Of a stretch of 64,000 bases of DNA, positions 32,913 to 42,759 are shown one piece after another. Origin of the DNA: Cladorhizidae sp. MBARI D1340-BT2 (Eukaryota > Porifera > Demospongiae > Poecilosclerida > Cladorhizidae); contig JAQNBH010000005.1 in the NCBI GenBank assembly GCA_028752905.1, positions 5,252,812-5,316,811 on the forward strand. The letters are read 5' to 3'. Position numbers and translations under genes: made by a program. The notes below the pieces were generated by a model. That model searched no databases. It was not told the DNA's origin and saw nothing but the letters and a program-made list of their open reading frames with translations. Within the stretch, counting starts at the first letter, position 1, and each line of letters starts with the position of its first letter.

Positions 32913-35422
32913 CAGTGTTGCCAGTTGGTATATTTATATACCAAATTGGGTCAATTTGGTATATTTCAGAAGGGCTTGGTATATATTTTTGGGGCTTGGT
33001 ATATTTTAGGCATTTGGTATATATTTGGTATTTTTCAACTTGCCTCACAAGCATACCTATAATTCTCGCTCTGCGAGACCCTTTACCTCATGAGGTGAAG
33101 TCGAAGTGTCTGGCACTCGAGACAACTTCAAGCAGAACAGTGAATCTAACTTTGTGGTTCCCTAAGAAGAAACTATGAGCTCCAAATCCAAGTGGAAAAC
33201 CTACTACGAAGGTTCAAGAAAGTACCTGACTGTTTGGGAAAGGGACTTTCCTTGGGTGTCCAAAGCTTCAGATGGCTCTGACAATGCATACTGCAAGATG
33301 TGTCACAAACTTGTCAGTCCAAGGAAAGCAGCTCTTGCCCAACATGCAGCCACCCAGGAGCACAGGAACCGAGTTCAGGCAGCTGGATCAACCTCAAAAA
33401 TGGCATTATATACATCAAAGGCAACTAAGGCCTCTACAGATCTGAAGCGGATTGAATTGGAACTTGCAGCTGCAGTTTGTTGTCATTGCTCCATTAACAT
33501 TATTGACCATCTCAGTGAATTGATCAAGAAAAATGCCAAAGGAAATGTCATGGAAAATATTAAGCTTCATCGGACCAAATGTTCAAAGCTAATCTTAAAT
33601 GTGATAGCACCTGCCCTCAAAGAGCGCTTGATACAGGACGTGCAAGGCAAGAACTTTTCTGTCTTAATAGATGAAGCAACCGACATTTCAATTGCTAAAA
33701 ACATGTGCATTTGCATCAGGTACTTTTCTAGCACAACTGAAGAGATAGAAACGGCCTTTGTGGGCCTGATTTCAGTTGTCGAGGCCACTGGAGAAGTCTT
33801 GTTTCAGGCACTAAAAAACTTTCTGACAGGGATTGGATTATCTCTGACAAAGTGCATTGGCTTTGGAAGTGATGGAGCAGCCAATATGATTGGGGGGAAA
33901 AACTCTGTCTGGTCAAGAATCCATGCAGAGTCGCCACACTGTGTTCAATTCCGATGCATATGTCATTCACTGGCCTTATGTGTCCAGAAGAGTTTCGAGA
34001 AGTTGCCATCTCATCTTGGCTATCTCCTGGCAGAAATACCAACCTGGTTTTCTAAGAGCACCTTACGCCGCGAAGAGTACAAGAGACTCTTCCAAGAACT
34101 GAACAGTCAGGATGAGCAAAGGCGTCAAACTGGGTTACCCTTTCAAAGGATGTCAGCCACCCGATGGTTGGTGAGAGGTAGAGTGCTTGCTAACATTCTT
34201 GCTAACTGGGAAGAGTTGAAGGTTTACTTCTTGAGTGCATCACAGTCAGGAACACAAGAAGTCAGATACAAAGGAAGGCAGATCTTGGACATGTTGCGAG
34301 ATGATGTCAACTTTCTCTTCTTCGTATTCTTGGTGCCAGTGGTGCAGGAGTTTGAGAAAGTCAATGCTTTATTTCAGTCAACTAATGCAGATCCCGAGAA
34401 GATGGTTAAGGAACTTGACTTGCACCATCGGTCACTGAAGAAGAGACTTTACGACATTCGTGGAAATGAGTTGGCTCTATCCTTGGTGGATTTTGGAGCA
34501 TCCTTGCACAGTGAATTGCTACGCTGTGTGAGAGAAAATAAAGAGAGACAAGACTTTGAAGTTGCAGTGTCAAATATGAAGCTACGATGTCAAGATTTCC
34601 TCAAGGATTTGCTAACTCAGCTTGAACAAAGGCTTCCAGCAAGCACTGCCATTTTCCGAGGACTCAGTTATTTGTCTCCCAGTGTAGTTCTCTCACAAAC
34701 AGCAAGGATTCCATTGTCTCAACTTCCGCTTCAACATTTGCTGACAGCAAATGTCAACCAAATTGAATCTCAATATCGAAAAGTAGTTTTGCAGATATGG
34801 AGAGAAGAACCAGTCTTTGAAGGAACATTGCCAACTGATAGTGTCAAATTTTGGGCTGGAATTCTGAGGTACAAAAATGGTCTTGATGAATATGCTTACA
34901 AGGAACTTGCGATGTATGCTTTGACTTGCCTATGCTCCCCTGTTAGCAATGCTATTGTTGAAAGAATGTTTTCTCATGTAACTTGCATCAAGACCAAGTA
35001 CAGAAACAAGCTAAGTTTAAAAATGTTGGATGCTCTGATTCGGATTCGTACACACCTAATCATGCATAAAATGTGCTGCAAAGACTTTGTTGTTACTGAG
35101 AATATGTTGCAGAAGTTTAACACTGCAGAGATGTACTGTGACAGCAATGACCAAGCTGATGACCTCCCGTTTGAAGATTTTGAATAAGTGAGAGACAATT
35201 ATTCACATAACTCCCATCACATTCACACATACATGTAGCCACCAAGTTAATGCATTGCTTATGTTGCTTCTGCATGAGATAAGAAAGTTCATCTTGATCG
35301 ATAAATGTGAATTGGTATATATTTGGTATATACATGGGGCAAAATTGGTATATTTCTCCTGCGTTTGGTACAATTTTTTAGGCAGTTTGGTATATAGTGC
35401 CAACAGAAACCTGGCAACACTG
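32913..35422 (+). mobile_element. hAT DNA transposon, apparently complete
   Basis: 2510 bp with 12-bp perfect inverted ends CAGTGTTGCCAG and 8-bp target duplication CTGTAGAG at 32905-32912 and 35423-35430, both hAT hallmarks. Subterminal ttggtatat motifs are repeated about six times at the left and five at the right, the likely transposase-binding sites. One uninterrupted transposase gene lies inside. It was inserted into the RNase H region of the gypsy element, so it is the younger of the two. Confidence 0.96.
33175..35187 (+). CDS. hAT family transposase (670 aa), intact
   Basis: DDE transposase that cuts and inserts the hAT element. Residues 40-63 form a BED-like zinc finger (C40-x2-C43-x13-H57-x5-H63). 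The RNase H-like core has the first catalytic Asp in VLIDEATD (about 166) and the second in GFGSDGAANM (about 233). The hAT CxxH motif follows in RCICHSLAL (about 261-264), then SATRW. The C-terminal dimerisation region reads SNAIVERMFSHV and KYRNKLSLKMLDALIRIRTH. No stop or shift across 2 kb. The ATG is the first in frame. It resembles host genes of the ZNF862/ZBED-like type, but terminal repeats show this is a transposon. It may be active (inference). Confidence 0.94.
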   Translation: MSSKSKWKTYYEGSRKYLTVWERDFPWVSKASDGSDNAYCKMCHKLVSPRKAALAQHAATQEHRNRVQAAGSTSKMALYTSKATKASTDLKRIELELAAAVCCHCSINIIDHLSELIKKNAKGNVMENIKLHRTKCSKLILNVIAPALKERLIQDVQGKNFSVLIDEATDISIAKNMCICIRYFSSTTEEIETAFVGLISVVEATGEVLFQALKNFLTGIGLSLTKCIGFGSDGAANMIGGKNSVWSRIHAESPHCVQFRCICHSLALCVQKSFEKLPSHLGYLLAEIPTWFSKSTLRREEYKRLFQELNSQDEQRRQTGLPFQRMSATRWLVRGRVLANILANWEELKVYFLSASQSGTQEVRYKGRQILDMLRDDVNFLFFVFLVPVVQEFEKVNALFQSTNADPEKMVKELDLHHRSLKKRLYDIRGNELALSLVDFGASLHSELLRCVRENKERQDFEVAVSNMKLRCQDFLKDLLTQLEQRLPASTAIFRGLSYLSPSVVLSQTARIPLSQLPLQHLLTANVNQIESQYRKVVLQIWREEPVFEGTLPTDSVKFWAGILRYKNGLDEYAYKELAMYALTCLCSPVSNAIVERMFSHVTCIKTKYRNKLSLKMLDALIRIRTHLIMHKMCCKDFVVTENMLQKFNTAEMYCDSNDQADDLPFEDFE

Positions 35423-35430
35423 CTGTAGAG

Positions 35431-36779
35431 TAGTTTTGCTCTCTTGGCAGTAGCTTCCTAGATCCAAATGCTATCGGATGTTCTTCCCCCAAATCATCAT
35501 TCTGGCTCAAAATATAGGCAATTCCCGTATTCGAGGCATCGGTTTGCAAAATGAAAGGTCTCTCCCAGTTGGGTGTACTTAGGATCGGGTAGTTTGTTAA
35601 GGCTTCCTTCAATTGGTTAAACGCTTCCTCTACAGTCTTTGTCAAATCGGTCAAGGGGGTGGCAATTGTAGAGAAATTTGGTATAAATCGCCTATAGTAT
35701 TCTACCAACCCCAGGAAGGCTCTGACATCTTTCTTTGTACGAGGCAAGGCAAACTCTCTCACTGCTTTAATCTTATTAGCCATGGATTGTACTTGTCCCT
35801 TCCCCACTACATGACCCAAATACACACAACTGTTGCATGCAAACTTGCACTTGTCATTTTTTATGGTAAGTCCTGCCTCTCGTAGTATTGCGAAAATCTC
35901 TCTCAGATGGGCAAGGTGTTGTTCCCAAGTGTCACCGTGTATAACGATGTCATCGAGATATGCCGCTGCAAACGGATGGGTGTCATCGAGTATCCAGTCC
36001 ATGAGACGTTGGAACGTTGTCGGGGCTGCCACTAAACCAAAAGGCATAGTCTGGAACTCGTATTTCCCCCACGGTGTAATGAAAGCCGTCTTGGGTTGAC
36101 TGTCTTTGGCAACTGGCACCTGCCAGTATCCTTTCGTGAGATCAAGAGCTGTAATAAAACTAGCTCTTCCAATCCTGTCAATCAGATCCTCAATGTGTGG
36201 GATGGGGTAGGGATCCGGCCGGGTTACGACGTTCAGCTTGCGATAATCTACGCATAAGCGTTTCGTTCCGTCCTTCTTTGGGACCAACACAATGGGTGCT
36301 GCCCAGGGACTTCTGGAAGGTTTGATGATACCTCTTTCGAGCAAGGTTTTAATTTCTTTGCGTAGAAATTCGTGAGAAGTGTGAGGAAGGTGGTACGGAG
36401 GCAGTCTGATCGGGCTTGCATCCACTGTAGAGATCTCTTGCTGTACCAGGTGAGTTCGGCCTGGTATGTCACTAATTACATCTTGAAAGTCGGCTTTCAA
36501 GTCGTGTACGTGTAATTCCTCCATCTGTTGTGTACTTAGGTTGACTTCTTTTTTATCTCTGTCTTCCTGAAGATGGTAATCTGATTCTTCGTCGATCGCG
36601 AAAAATGTGGCCGTGTTGGGGGCATTCCATCGCTTCAGGGCATTGATGTGGAAGGTTCGTATCTTCCTCGTGTCTTCACCCATGTCAACTTCATAGGTTG
36701 TTTCTGATAGCTTCCGGGTGACCTGTGCTGGTCCCTTCCACTCGCACAGTAGCTTATTTTGTTTCCGAGGCCTGAACAC
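35431..36779 (-). pseudogene. RT and RNase H start of the Gmr1-like element
   Basis: Reverse-strand frame, joined in frame to the integrase above by one stop at about 36819. It starts with the integrase tail (FHINALKRWNAP) and passes through a linker to RT: RGIIKPSRSPWAAPIVLVPK, LCVDYRKLNVVT, ALDLTKGYWQVPVAKDSQPK, FQTMPFGLVAAPTTFQRLMD, catalytic YLDDIVIHGDTWEQHLAHLR, KDVRAFLGLVEYYRRFIPNF. RNase H begins FILQTDASNTGIAYILSQ and REQNYST, where the hAT splits it. RT motifs are complete. Confidence 0.95.
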
Positions 36780-36821
36780 AAGTACATGGTCTCCTTCTTT
36801 GAAGTTGCGATCGGTCGATCA

Positions 36822-37633
36822 ACGGTCATAGTACTTCTTGTGTTGACATTTGGCCTCCTCTTCTGTAGTCTGAGCAATCTCTCGTATGACTGCAATCTTG
36901 TTACTTAACAGCCGTAGGTACTCAACGACGTCAATGTCTTCCTTTTCTTCCTTGTCCAGCCAGTGATCCAGCAGTACATTGAGAGGCATCCGCATCTGTC
37001 TCCCAAATAACAGTTCGTATGGAGAGAAACCAGTGGACTTGTGGGTTGTTCCACGATACGCCCACAAAATGAACGGAAGACACTGGTCCCACTCCTTGAC
37101 GTTCTTCTGGGTGAGCTTCCTGAGGAGCCACTTCATGGTGGAGTTGAACCGTTCAACTATGCCGTCTGTTTGGGGATGGTATGGAGAGGTTCTGATCTGC
37201 TTGATTCCTGTAAAGGAACAAAATTGTTGCATAGTTTTGGAGATAAAGTTGGATCCGTTATCCATAAGGATCTCCTCAGGTACCCCCAACCATGATGTTA
37301 CCTCTACCAAACAATCGATGAGAGACTCTGTGGTGACATTCTTGAGGGGAAATGCCTCCGGCCACTTCGTCGCATAATCCATGAGAACAAGTACGTATTT
37401 GTTCCCAGCCAACGTCCTAGAGAGTGGCCCGAAAATGTCCATGGCAACCCTCCTGATAAGGATTTGAGGGGAGCTCTGGGCAGGGTCGCAGGGGCGGCAT
37501 GTTGGCATATAGAACACGATTCACACATGTTTTTCACATCACTAACCAAGTGTGGCCAATCTACCCGCTTCCTGAGTGTGTCCAGCATACGAGCCTGTCC
37601 GAAGTGTCCCGCTGTTGGTGAGCAGTGGGCCAT
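36822..37633 (-). pseudogene. Integrase of the Gmr1-like element
   Basis: Reverse strand. The zinc-binding start (HCSPTAGHFGQARMLDTLRK, then CESCSIC) is in one frame. The catalytic core follows in another: MDIFGPLSRTLAGN (first Asp), DYATKWPEAFPL, ILMDNGSNF (second Asp), TSPYHPQTDGIVERFNST (Glu), then AYRGTTHKSTGFSPYELLFG. Core residues D, D and E are all present. One frameshift lies near 37400-37510 and one stop after KKYYDR. It precedes RT, the key oddity of this element. Confidence 0.94.
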
Positions 37634-37665
37634 CCTTAACAGCTCAGTCCTGCAAACTCTGGGAA

Positions 37666-38544
37666 CTACAAGTACGTTAGTACATCGCCCTTATTAAATG
37701 GTTTTCTTACCAACAGACTCTGACTCCACAAGAACTCGCCCATCTCTCCATCAGCTTGTGCTCTCACCTCCTCCAACGACAGGTCTAACAACTGGAGGGT
37801 GCGCAGTTGTGAGGGTGATATTTTCTCCAGGTGTGTTTCTTCAGTCTCCTTTTTCCCTTCGGTACATGGTTCCTTCTGTGTACCTGTTTGGAACATATCA
37901 TCGTTAAAACTGAACAAGTGTCCCAGCTCCGGCTCAGACTCATCCTCTGACTCGTCATCCACGCCCTGGATCACTGCTCCATCAGTTTTTGTTGTTCTGA
38001 CTCCTTTTTTTCTAGATCCTCGATCCTTTTTGTGTGGGCCCTCATGGCCACCATGACTTGATTCGTCTCCTTTTCTTGTTTGTTGTGTCGAATCTTCCTC
38101 GAGTGCTTCGCGTAGTAGTTTTCGAAACCTTGGGACATCTTGCCCCAGAAGCATGTCAACGTTGATGTTCTTTGACATGCCCACTGCCAACTCGTGAGTC
38201 TTTCCATCAATTTGTAGCTCTATTCGAGCTGCCGGAAACCTAGTCTTCCGGGAACTGGCAGTGGTGTACGGAATCTTCCAAGTTAGTCGGTCCTTGACTT
38301 GTACGCACCTCGGGTGCACAATTGACTTTGTACAACCTGTGTCAAGAAGTGCTGTCACTGGTTTTCCATTGATTTGTATTGCTTTGGTCCACTTTGGGAG
38401 GTCGGTTCGGATGTGTGTGGTGTGACCAAAGTGGGCATTCTCCATCTTGACTCTACAGTCACATCGCATGTGTCCTCTCTTTCCACAGCGGAAACATTCG
38501 ATGTCCTTGGCTGGGGGAAACGAGATTCGTGGGGGTGTTCCCAT
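37666..38544 (-). pseudogene. Zinc knuckle and protease of the Gmr1-like element
   Basis: The reverse-strand frame of 292 residues opens with a CCHC knuckle CFRCGKRGHMRCDC, which binds element RNA, then a retropepsin-type site ALLDTGCTKSIVH (catalytic DTG). A charged, Glu-rich stretch leads to the integrase. A frameshift separates it from gag at about 38550. Confidence 0.88.
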
Positions 38545-38570
38545 CTCAAATCAGCTCGGTTCAGGAACTC

Positions 38571-39289
38571 TCATTCGCCTTGGGGTCTCGGTGGTTGGGG
38601 GTCGGAATCGTTCCCTGTTTTCGGCCTTCTCAGAGATAAGTCTCCTTCCTTTCGTATGGTTGTTTGGTTGGCGAGGTGTCTCACTATTGCCTTAGTGAGT
38701 TCCTCGAAAGTTTGGTGGTTCAAATTTCGCATTTGAACCTCGAGCCAACGAGGTAGTCTTTTCAGAGTTACTTCTAGGAGGAATGTCGTCTCTGCATCAC
38801 CCCTGGATGCTGCTAACCATTGACGAAAACTTTGTCGATGCTGTCCGAGCCATACCCCTGGGTGATGGAAATCGAAGGGGGTTTCGAAGGTTTTTCGTCG
38901 GTACGTCTCAGCTGAAATCCGGTATTCGCTCAGGAGAACTGCTTTCACAGCCTCATAGTCTGCCTGCTGGTCGGCTGGCATGGCAGCAACTGCTGTCAGA
39001 TCGGCCCCAGACAGTGAATTTCTGAGGAACACAGTCCAGTCGACCTGCACGGGCAGTAATCAAAGCTTTTCAGGAAGGCCTTCATATCATCGGTCCCCTC
39101 CTGGAATTTTTGGATGGTGAATTTCGGTACCGGTGGAGGTAGTGGAACTGCTAGTGGCTGTGGTTGCACTGCAGCAGTCAACTGAAGGATTCGAGCCTCC
39201 CATGCAGCCGTGGCTTGTTGAGATTCCCGTTCTGCTCTTTGCGCACGTAGCTCCTCCCTCACATCTTTAGCTTCCTCCAACCTCTGCAT
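38571..39289 (-). pseudogene. gag (capsid) of the Gmr1-like element
   Basis: Two reverse-strand frames: a coiled-coil-like part (LEEAKDVREELRAQRAERES) with VPKFTIQKFQEGTDDMKAFL, then after a shift near 39050 the capsid, with LSEYRISAETYRRKTFE, FRQWLAASRGDAETTFLLEV, KRLPRWLEVQMRNLN, EELTKAIVRHL. The second half resembles the vertebrate SCAN domain, which is thought to derive from Gmr1-like gag. An upstream piece to 39441 may hold the start. Confidence 0.75.
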
Positions 39290-39617
39290 CTGGAGTATAA
39301 ATCATCCAATTTGGTCGGGTTGCGGGTTAGGTTGTGGTGTCGGCAAGTCGGGGCTTCCACGGGTTGGGATCCTTCGTGATTCCATTGCTCGTCTTTCCTC
39401 TGACATCCTATCGAAGGTAATACAGACAAGATAATCAACAATTACAACAACTCAAACCAAAAAAAAATGATAATAATTCCCAGCAGCTAATTTTCCAAGG
39501 TTATTGATTCACAAATCCTCTAGGTGTCACACCTGGACTGTTTCCCCTTGTTAGCTTGCTCTAACCTGTTATCTCTTTAGACAACAGCCTGGGTCCAGGA
39601 TTTCCTATTACAGCGAA

Positions 39618-39635
39618 ATCCCACCGCTGCCACCA
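39618..39635 (-). promoter_or_regulatory. Primer-binding site (tRNA-Leu) of the Gmr1-like element
   Basis: + strand ATCCCACCGCTGCCACCA equals the 3' end of animal tRNA-Leu(AAG type) plus CCA, recalled from family knowledge. On the element strand it starts one base after the 5' LTR. Confidence 0.85.
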
Positions 39636-39636
39636 G

Positions 39637-40356
39637 TGTGAGAAAGGCGAACCCTCTTCCCACTCTAGGAATATTACTTCCTAACAATATAATTCTTCAG
39701 AAGAAGTCTCAGCACAACTTCTCTTTCCAGGTTAGCTTTCTTTGACGCCCAGACCTTACTATTGCTTCTCTCTCACAATATCCTTATCTAGACCAAGTAT
39801 ATAATCAACCAGAGTCTTCTCTCTCTCTCTAGACCTCTGCCCTCCTTTTCTGTATAAGTTAAGTTGATTATAATCAACAATAACAAAATGATGTACACGA
39901 CCACAATGTCTATCAATACATCATTACTCCTATTGTTTTCTACCAAATTATATATATATTACACAGAGCCAGGTCAGCTCAGTTCTGAGTCTCTCTTCAG
40001 TTCGTTGAGGAGTTAGTTTGTTGAGGGGCTTTCCTTCTTTCTCCCAGCTTGTTGATTACTCCTTCTCCTTCTCTCGAAGTCTCTTGTTCTTTTATAGGCA
40101 GCCGGTTTCTCTTGTTTTGTGCCTAGGATCATTCTCCTCAGAGACTGATCTGACCAATCAGGAGTTGCTTTTTCTAACCAATCAGGGGTCTCTGCTGTTG
40201 AAGTGGGATGATCCATAGTTGCGGTTTTGGTTCTGAGTTGGTGGGTGTCTCCTGCCACTTGTGGGTGTGTAGTTTGTAAACGTGGTTGTATACTGTCTAC
40301 CCGTGTTTCCCCTCTAACAGCTTCCTCTCTAACAGCTGTCAGGGCTTTCTCTGCCA
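39637..40356 (-). repeat. 5' LTR of the Gmr1-like element
   Basis: 720 bp, + strand TGTGAGAAAGG to TTTCTCTGCCA, partner of 31939-32679. Confidence 0.95.
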
Positions 40357-40797
40357 ATACTCTAGCCTTGATATTCTAGCCTTGATACTTTAGCCTTGAT
40401 ACTCTAGCCTTGATACTCTAGCCTTGATATTCTAGCCTTCATACTCTAGCCTTGATACTCTAGCCTTGATATTCTAGCCTTGATACTCTAGCCTTGATAA
40501 GCCTTGATACTCTAGCCTTGATACTCTCGCCTTGATACTCTAGCCTTGATATTCTAGCCTTGATACTCTAGCCTTGATACTCTAGCCTTGATACTCTAGC
40601 CTTGATACTCTAGCCTTGATACTCTAGCCTTGATAAGCCTTGATACTCTAGCCTTGATACTCTAGCCTTGATACTCTAGCCTTGATACTCTAGCCTTGAT
40701 ACTCTAGCCTTGATACTCTAGCCTTGATACTCTAGCCTTGATTCTAGCCATTATTATAGCCTTAGTCTTGATACTCTAGCCTTGATACTCTAGCCTT
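40357..40797. repeat. 14-bp minisatellite, right part
   Basis: About 30 copies of atactctagccttg with few variants, starting with the target duplication ATACT. The units are the reverse complement of the gatgaaggctagag core of the MITE family. Confidence 0.95.
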
Positions 40798-40846
40798 CAT
40801 CATGAAAGCCCAAATGTTGAGCGAGTAGATTTCAAATTGATTATTG

Positions 40847-41880
40847 AGCTAAAATGAGAAAAATTAAAATTACAATGTTTTTTGCCGCCATCATCTATAA
40901 CAAATTATAAGGCCAACATCATTGTCAAACTTGTTTTTGCTGAAACCTGTGGTTTGGACATCTCAGGTCTTGAGTCAGTGACCTTTACCAAACTAAAAAG
41001 AGATCGTCTCCTTCAGCTACTGACCAACAATGCAGCAGTTATCGTCTTCCACAACTTCACCAGTGCAGGATGGGTATAGCATATCTTCTGAGTTTGCTGC
41101 AGGACAATCCTTACTTCGGGGCAGGCTTCCACTTGGTAGGAATAGGGGCTCTGCTCCGTAAGACAAACTAATTCACCATGGTTGTGTTCAGAAGAAACGC
41201 CATGGTGACTCTTGAAGTTTCAAGCAGAGACAAGTGTTACCAGTGGCTTATTACTAGGCATGCTTCCCACACTAAGCACCTCAGCAGCATTGAAACCACC
41301 TTCCAGCAGGTAGCAAATGGAGTGTGAAGACTAGGTTTGATTTTGTGCCTAGCCCTGGTGTCTATTTCTTCCATTTTGGTAGAACATGGATCAGAGCTGA
41401 GCGTAACAAGAGGAACAAGCCGTGAACTTAGCAACAGGTTCGCGAAGTGCATAAGGTGTTAAAAGAAACGATTGAAAAAAGTTGAGGAATGTACGACCCA
41501 GAGGTGTGATTCAAAATCTTGTGACCCAGAGACGTAATTTAGTATTTCTTCTGACCCAGAGGTGTAATTCTATATTTCTTAAGGACTGTTGGAGATTCCT
41601 GCCTCTATCTGCTCTGGTAGGGTTTCAACTTCCGATATGTCTGTAACTAATCTTGACTGGCATTGGTTTTTTATACAGCCATACAGATAATTGCACAATA
41701 ACTGGACATTGAATACAGACTCTGCCTGAGGCTTCTCCCAGGTTGGCTACTTGTCTTTCTTATCACACAAATTACCTCATTTACACATTAGCAATCAATT
41801 AACAACTGTTCAACGTATCCATATATGGCAATTCCAGTTGTGTTCTGTCAGGGAGCCGTGCAGGTGGAGATAGAGGGTGG
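40847..41880. other. Intergenic, one unassigned coding-like stretch
   Basis: At 40882-41079 (+) one frame reads IIVKLVFAETCGLDISGL and LESVTFTKLKRDRLLQLLT. It looks protein-like but was not recognised and may be a transposon scrap. At about 41490-41580 the phrase gacccagaggtgtaatt occurs three times. Confidence 0.45.
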
Positions 41881-41896
41881 GGCTCCCTGACACCCT

Positions 41897-42700
41897 TCCC
41901 CATCCCTCCCTTTCTGGCACTCAGCATCTTCCATCCAGGCATATCACAGTCCCTCAGTAGGTTTGCTGAAGTACTAGCTGGGATATCAGTCTGCCTCGTC
42001 CAGCAGGCTGCTACTTCCGGTAAAGGATGTCCTGTTTGTAGAAAAACATAGATTCAGGCTCGGTGCTTTGTTTACGGCAGGGAGCGAGAGTGGGGCCCTT
42101 CCCTTGTGCCACTTTAAGTGTATCAAGTCCTTCTTCTACCAGATGGAGTTGGCCCCAATCAGGTGAGTGGGAGTGGCACAGCTCCCACTTTTATTGTCTG
42201 GACAGCTTCACTCTGTTGCTGTAGTACACAAACACGTCATCGTGGAAGTCTGGTAGCTCCGTATCAGGATCAGGAAGGGATTGGTTTCGGAGGCAGCCTT
42301 CCAGTAGGTTCGCCCTCTTCGACCTCTGCTTCAGCCAGATCAGTGGCATCCTGCACACTCTTCAACTCACCAGCAGCACTGGAGGAGAGGGCATCACTGT
42401 ATTCATCATTGATATGTGGGGAGAGCTCGGTTTCTTCGTCAGAGTCTGTATAAGGGGCAATGCAGTATGTTAGTGTTCTACCACATTGTCTTACTGGTTG
42501 TCTCAGAGTGGTGGACGCCACTGTGAAGAGTTGATCCCTGCCATGCAGCATCCTGCCTAGTCCATGGTATCCCTTACCCAGGTCCAAATCAAATCGTAGG
42601 GTGGTTGAGACTACCACCAATCGTGTAGAGGTCGCATCCTCTATGGTCAGGTCCAGGGGGTAGGACTCCTTGATGAGTGAGAAGCCACAATGTATGTTAC
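41897..42700 (-). pseudogene. Second retroelement remnant, 3' part
   Basis: The reverse strand has a 116-codon open stretch (42270-42620) with LDLGKGYHGLGRMLHGRDQL and an acidic tail, not recognised. After it comes FFYKQDILYRKWQPAGRG near 42000-42050, which resembles the zinc-binding start of an integrase. A purine-rich tract gggagggatggggaaggg then precedes TGTCAGGGAG at about 41896, a possible LTR start. The relation to the adjacent fragment at 42760-43990 is unclear. Confidence 0.4.
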
Positions 42701-42759
42701 CAGATTAACATTTTTAAACAGTTTTCTGGAGGATTTTACTGTGTAGCAACATATTTCAA

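Larger units (their letters stand above)
31939..40356 (-). mobile_element. Ty3/gypsy LTR retrotransposon with copia-like order (Gmr1-like)
   Basis: Full-length insertion with 5-bp target duplication ATACT at 31934-31938 and 40357-40361. Reading right to left: 5' LTR 39637-40356, tRNA-Leu primer site, gag, zinc knuckle and protease, integrase, RT, RNase H, polypurine tract 32680-32692, 3' LTR 31939-32679. Integrase lies before RT, opposite to ordinary Ty3/gypsy elements, while RT and integrase residues are gypsy-like. This layout is known for the Gmr1-like group. A hAT transposon (32913-35422) splits RNase H. Excluding that, the element is about 5.9 kb. A few frameshifts and one stop disable it; the similar LTRs suggest a fairly recent insertion. 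Confidence 0.93.
31712..40846. mobile_element. Palindromic MITE, copy 3, with expanded centre and nested insertions
   Basis: Left end caattaacttgaaatttacc then cgctcaacattttggc; right end at 40808-40846 is its inverted partner, with gagcgagtagatttcaaatt. Between them are the 14-bp array and, inside that array, the gypsy element 31939-40356. Without the insertion the MITE plus array would be about 720 bp. Confidence 0.75.

Noticed and set aside
33567..34042. Reverse-strand open frames inside the hAT gene
   Set aside because: Shadows of the intact + strand transposase.
40882..41079. 65-codon open frame with LDISGLESVTFTKLKRDRLL
   Set aside because: Looks protein-like but no family could be named and flanks are full of stops. 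Left as unassigned.
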